In this document: positions 61,612 to 64,000 of the stretch, in pieces
How positions within the stretch are numbered: position 1 is the first letter of the stretch
Layout: every line of letters begins with the position of its first letter
DNA from: Actinoplanes sp. TBRC 11911
GTDB taxonomy: Bacteria; Actinomycetota; Actinomycetes; Mycobacteriales; Micromonosporaceae
Assembly (NCBI RefSeq): GCF_012933445.1
Contig: NZ_JABBNC010000020.1
Span: 97,211-161,210 of the forward strand
Direction of reading: 5' to 3'
DNA: 64,000 bases
Notes under the pieces: generated by a model
What the model saw: the letters and a program-made list of their open reading frames with translations, nothing else
Database searches by the model: none
What the model was told of the DNA's origin: nothing
Position numbers and translations under genes: made by a program

Positions 61612-62357
61612 GCATTCCCACGCCCACCTCGCCACCGATCCTGGAGCAGAGCCCCACTGCGGCGGCATCCGCCTCGACATCGCTGCCGTCGGGCAACGCG
61701 GCAACCTTCTCGACGACAGGGACGGCGACTCCACCGCCGGCGGCCGCAACGAGCACACCGCCCCCAGGGTGGCTGGGCCCGGTGCTGGCAGCGTTGGTCA
61801 GCGCCGCCGTAGCCCTCTGGCTCGCCGCCGCCACCGCCCGCCGCAAGAGCCGGGAGGACGAACGGTCCCGCCAGCGCGACCTGTTCACCGCTGCATTCCA
61901 GGCGTACGCCGACTACCGCGAGATGCCGTACGCCATCCGACGCCGCCGGAACGACGAAGCCGCTGCGGAACGGGTCCGCCTCTCCGAGATCCTCCGCGAG
62001 ATCCAGGGCCGGCTCACCTACTACGAGACCTGGATCGCCGCCGAATCCGCCACGGTGGGGAGCGCGTACACAGCCCTAGTTTTGAAGGCGCGTGCAGTCG
62101 TTGGCGGCGCGATGCGCGAAGCGTGGAACACGCCAGCCATCGCCGAGGACAAGGCGATGAACATCCCCTCGGCCGTCGTGGACCTGTCCTCGCTGGCCGA
62201 GCTCCAAGGAGCGTACGTCACGGCTTTCCACGCTCGCCTTGAAATGCTGCTTCCCTGGTGGAAGCAACTCAGCACCCGGCTGATCACCAAGGTTCGGCAG
62301 ACGTCGCCACCACCCAGCGACCCGGTCTCCGGTCCGCCGAAACCCTTATCTTCATGA
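61608..62357 (+). CDS. Single-span membrane protein, putative CBASS effector
   Basis: The 249-aa protein has a Ser/Thr/Pro-rich N-terminus (about 54 residues), one membrane span (GWLGPVLAALVSAAVALWLAA, about residues 55-75) and a helical cytoplasmic part (DLFTAAFQAYADYREMPYAI, LQGAYVTAFHARLEML). No known effector domain is recognised. Its position after the CD-NTase and E2-like gene makes it the likely effector, for example by membrane disruption. ATG 61608 overlaps the previous stop (ATGA). The function is an inference from context. Confidence 0.6.
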   Translation: MSIPTPTSPPILEQSPTAAASASTSLPSGNAATFSTTGTATPPPAAATSTPPPGWLGPVLAALVSAAVALWLAAATARRKSREDERSRQRDLFTAAFQAYADYREMPYAIRRRRNDEAAAERVRLSEILREIQGRLTYYETWIAAESATVGSAYTALVLKARAVVGGAMREAWNTPAIAEDKAMNIPSAVVDLSSLAELQGAYVTAFHARLEMLLPWWKQLSTRLITKVRQTSPPPSDPVSGPPKPLSS

Positions 62358-62466
62358 CCACCGATCGGTATTCCGCTTAGAGCTACCGGCCGCTGGTCAA
62401 GATCTGGGCGGGTCGTTGCCCCCGGGGTAGGGGCCGCAGGACCGGGATCTTCACCCGGCTCGAAGC

Positions 62467-62540
62467 CTACGGATCAGATGTTTTCGATCTTTGCGCCTAC
62501 GGGCCAGGAGGTTAGGGGTTCGAGCGCCTATGGGCGCGCT
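62467..62540. repeat. Candidate attR: imperfect copy of the tRNA-Arg 3' half
   Basis: CTACGGATCAGA (62467-62478) repeats 38436-38447 and AGGTTAGGGGTTCGAG (62509-62524) repeats 38448-38463 exactly. The next 16 bases match the tRNA 3' end at about 10 positions, ending GGGCGCGCT versus GGGCGCACT. The two blocks are separated by a 30-bp insertion not present in the tRNA. Confidence 0.6.
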
Positions 62541-62611
62541 TGATCATGAAGGGACCTGAGCTGTGGAACGCGGTTCATGCCTTGCCTATTGTCTGACCTA
62601 TGTAGAGGCTG

Positions 62612-62825
62612 GGTGGCGGTCGCACCCGCGCAACGGCGCTGGGAGTGGGCAGCACGCTGGTATGGGGGTCGGCAGTGACCACGATGCTGGAGCACCTGAG
62701 CAGATCGTGAGGCATCTTCAGATCCGTGCCGGCGTCGTGGGCCAGGGAGGCGGTGCTGTGCTGGAGGTCGTGCAGCCGGACCGGCGGTAGGCGGCGCGGT
62801 TGGTGAGGATCCGGACGCGCCGGTT
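62612..62825 (-). pseudogene. Decayed tyrosine integrase (C-terminal fragment)
   Basis: On the minus strand the fragment reads PPVRLHDLQHSTASLAHDAG, then DLKMPHDLL and VVTADPHTSVLP. It aligns with the second integrase (PPVRLQDLRHGAASLAHTAG, DLKTIQDLL, AVTAEIYTNVLP). The conserved Arg of H-x2-R is Gln and the catalytic Tyr is His. A one-base frameshift lies just upstream, after RVRILTNRA. It is therefore inactive. It sits beyond the candidate right end. Between it and the next gene (to 62929) nothing else is recognised. Confidence 0.85.
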
Positions 62826-62929
62826 GCAGGAAATCAGTGGCCGCGCGCTGCGCAGGACTGCTGTAGTTGACGTCCTACCGGCGCAGCAGCACAGAACCCG
62901 GAGCTACCTTGCCTTCGCAGCCCCGTCCG

Positions 62930-64000
62930 ATGTCAGCCAACCGCCGGGCAGCAATATCCGGCCAGGTGGCTGAACCCTACCTGGGATCATTGACGCCGCC
63001 CGGTGTGATGATCTCAGGTCACGGAGTACATCGTCTTCAAGACCCGACCGGCATTCGCGCGGCCGAGATAGAAGGTCGTCTCCGCGCCCAGATCGCCGAC
63101 GCCCAGCAGCGGATTCCTGAGCTGCTGTCCGAGATAGCCGACATCACTGCGTCTGCGGATCCTCTCACGCTGTATTCCCAGAGCCAGGTTGTGGCCGATC
63201 TGATCAGGTCAGCCCATCCTGGTGCGGCTGGATTCGGTATTGAGGCGCTGACGGAGTTCTACGGCGGGTTGGTCACTGCCATGCCGGAACACGATGTCCT
63301 GGACCGGCTGGGTAGGGACTTCGCCCCCAAACTGCTGTACCTTGTCGCCGGTTTGCTGAGGGAGTACGGCACGGCCGAGCACCAGCTCCAGCAGAGCCGG
63401 ATCATCATGGACCATCAAGAGGATTCGTTAACTCGCGCCCGGCGATTCCTCGAGTTCGAGCACCGGTTTGACCGAATGACAGGTTATCCGGTGCAGCTCC
63501 GGCAGATATTCAACGCCGTAGTCGGGTCGCTTGCCGGAAGGTCGATCAAGCAGCTGGGGTACGCGCTCAGCGATGCGCTGACCGCTGCTGACGCGTACCA
63601 TGCTGTCCTCAAGCAACGAAGCGACGTGATCCGCAGCCAGCTTGGTGTCACCGGCGATGGACTGGTTCTTCCAGATAATCCTGGCGAACGGCTATTGACT
63701 CTGTTCGCCAGCCGGGCGCATGTCGCGGCTTCCGTCGCCGCCCCCTTGGAAGACGATCTGCCAGGCCTACTCGCGGAACGGACTGGTCTCCCGCGCGAAC
63801 GTCTCACCGCGGTACTGAAAGCGTTGGCAACACCCCTAGGCAGCCAGCCCGAGCTACAAACACTCGGTGACACGAATGCGTTGCGGCGCCGCCCGGTCAT
63901 CGGTCTACCCGATGGCCGATACCTGTGGCCGCGACCCGGAGACTTTTCGCAAGTCGCACTCGACTGGGCAGCGGACGTTTGCCAACTCGACGACGACTTG
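62930..64000 (+). CDS. Unrecognised helical protein, partial (runs off the right edge)
   Basis: The frame is open from ATG 62930 to the window end (357 codons). It starts MSANRRAAISGQVAEPYLGS. The sequence is helical and soluble: AEIEGRLRAQIADAQQRIPE, LYLVAGLLREYGTAEHQLQQ, TRARRFLEFEHRFDRMTGYP. Near the edge LPDGRYLWPRPGDF is a possible start of a second domain. No family is recognised. An in-frame TTG (62909) or ATG (63008) are alternative starts. It is outside the candidate island end, next to the decayed integrase. Confidence 0.6.
   Translation, partial: MSANRRAAISGQVAEPYLGSLTPPGVMISGHGVHRLQDPTGIRAAEIEGRLRAQIADAQQRIPELLSEIADITASADPLTLYSQSQVVADLIRSAHPGAAGFGIEALTEFYGGLVTAMPEHDVLDRLGRDFAPKLLYLVAGLLREYGTAEHQLQQSRIIMDHQEDSLTRARRFLEFEHRFDRMTGYPVQLRQIFNAVVGSLAGRSIKQLGYALSDALTAADAYHAVLKQRSDVIRSQLGVTGDGLVLPDNPGERLLTLFASRAHVAASVAAPLEDDLPGLLAERTGLPRERLTAVLKALATPLGSQPELQTLGDTNALRRRPVIGLPDGRYLWPRPGDFSQVALDWAADVCQLDDDL

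Larger units (their letters stand above)
38448..62540. mobile_element. Integrated defence island in tRNA-Arg (about 24 kb)
   Basis: Left end: tRNA-Arg followed by a tyrosine integrase. Right end: imperfect duplicate of the tRNA 3' half at 62467-62540. Inside are SIR2, a DUF7662-like/nuclease pair, a second integrase, a mini-GntR regulator, Wadjet-like, DUF6119-like, TPR-like and CBASS-like genes. No replication, conjugation or phage structural gene is recognised, so it is probably a non-self-mobilising island. The right boundary is tentative because the duplicate is imperfect (16 exact bases plus a weaker tail). Confidence 0.65.

Noticed and set aside
38478..62540. CRISPR array or Cas genes in the defence island
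   Set aside because: No regularly spaced direct repeats and no Cas-like protein were seen.
38448..62540. Intact prophage or conjugative element
   Set aside because: No capsid, terminase, tail, relaxase, replication or FtsK-like transfer gene was recognised.

Overview
The window looks like chromosomal DNA from a high-GC actinomycete, most likely Micromonosporaceae (Actinoplanes-like). Supporting points are the very high GC with GTG/TTG starts and several apparently leaderless genes, an EccB type VII secretion subunit, a cluster of rhomboid protease, cyclophilin and a small DUF5324-like basic protein typical of actinomycetes, a two-gene transketolase, a SoxR regulator, an IdeR/DmdR-type iron box and an NlpC/P60 wall hydrolase. 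The genus is an inference; no rRNA is present.

Layout. 1-6.3 kb: a LytS-type sensor kinase cut by the left edge, a polyprenyl-phosphate sugar transferase, an Fpg-type DNA glycosylase, a family-4 glycosyltransferase and a Tat-exported arylsulfotransferase-like protein. 6.3-8.2 kb: a lower-GC two-gene insert (DUF4365-like protein plus an unrecognised 418-aa protein) closed by a 49-nt hairpin. 8.3-18.9 kb: soxR and split transketolase, thiolase, PH-like protein, rhomboid protease, cyclophilin, EccB, CorA, aminotransferase. 19.0-21.5 kb: a three-gene operon (nucleotidyltransferase, glycerol-1-phosphate-dehydrogenase-like enzyme, CDP-alcohol phosphatidyltransferase) that looks like a route to an unusual phospholipid or phosphodiester polymer. 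21.5-38.2 kb: TetR/hydrolase pair with tandem operators, a 62-bp minisatellite, a mini-GntR regulator, tRNA-Ser, quinone oxidoreductase, NlpC/P60 hydrolase with a probable CTG start, sensor kinase, PEBP, methyltransferase, large membrane protein, TMEM175-like channel, FhuF-like reductase divergent from an XRE-peptide deformylase fusion across an iron box, flavohemoprotein, CPBP protease and a Lys/Ala/Pro-rich protein.

38.3-62.5 kb: tRNA-Ser and tRNA-Arg, then a roughly 24-kb integrated defence island. A tyrosine integrase sits just downstream of tRNA-Arg, and an imperfect copy of the tRNA-Arg 3' half lies at 62.47-62.54 kb as a candidate right end. The island carries a SIR2 NADase-type effector, a DUF7662-like/nuclease-like pair, a second integrase, a mini-GntR regulator, a Wadjet (JetABCD/MksBEFG-like) operon whose first gene is split by a frame change, a DUF6119-like protein, a TPR-like remnant and a six-gene operon. 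That operon joins a sigma/HTH-like protein, an XRE-like protein and an ImmA/IrrE metallopeptidase to a CD-NTase-like enzyme, a stand-alone E2-like protein and a single-span membrane protein, i.e. a short, E2-only CBASS-like system with its own proteolytic control module. Past the right end lie a decayed third integrase and a partial unknown gene running off the window.

The most promising leads are the CBASS-like operon with its unrecognised membrane effector, the split Wadjet kleisin gene, the DUF4365-containing pair and the G1P-dehydrogenase/CDP-alcohol operon.
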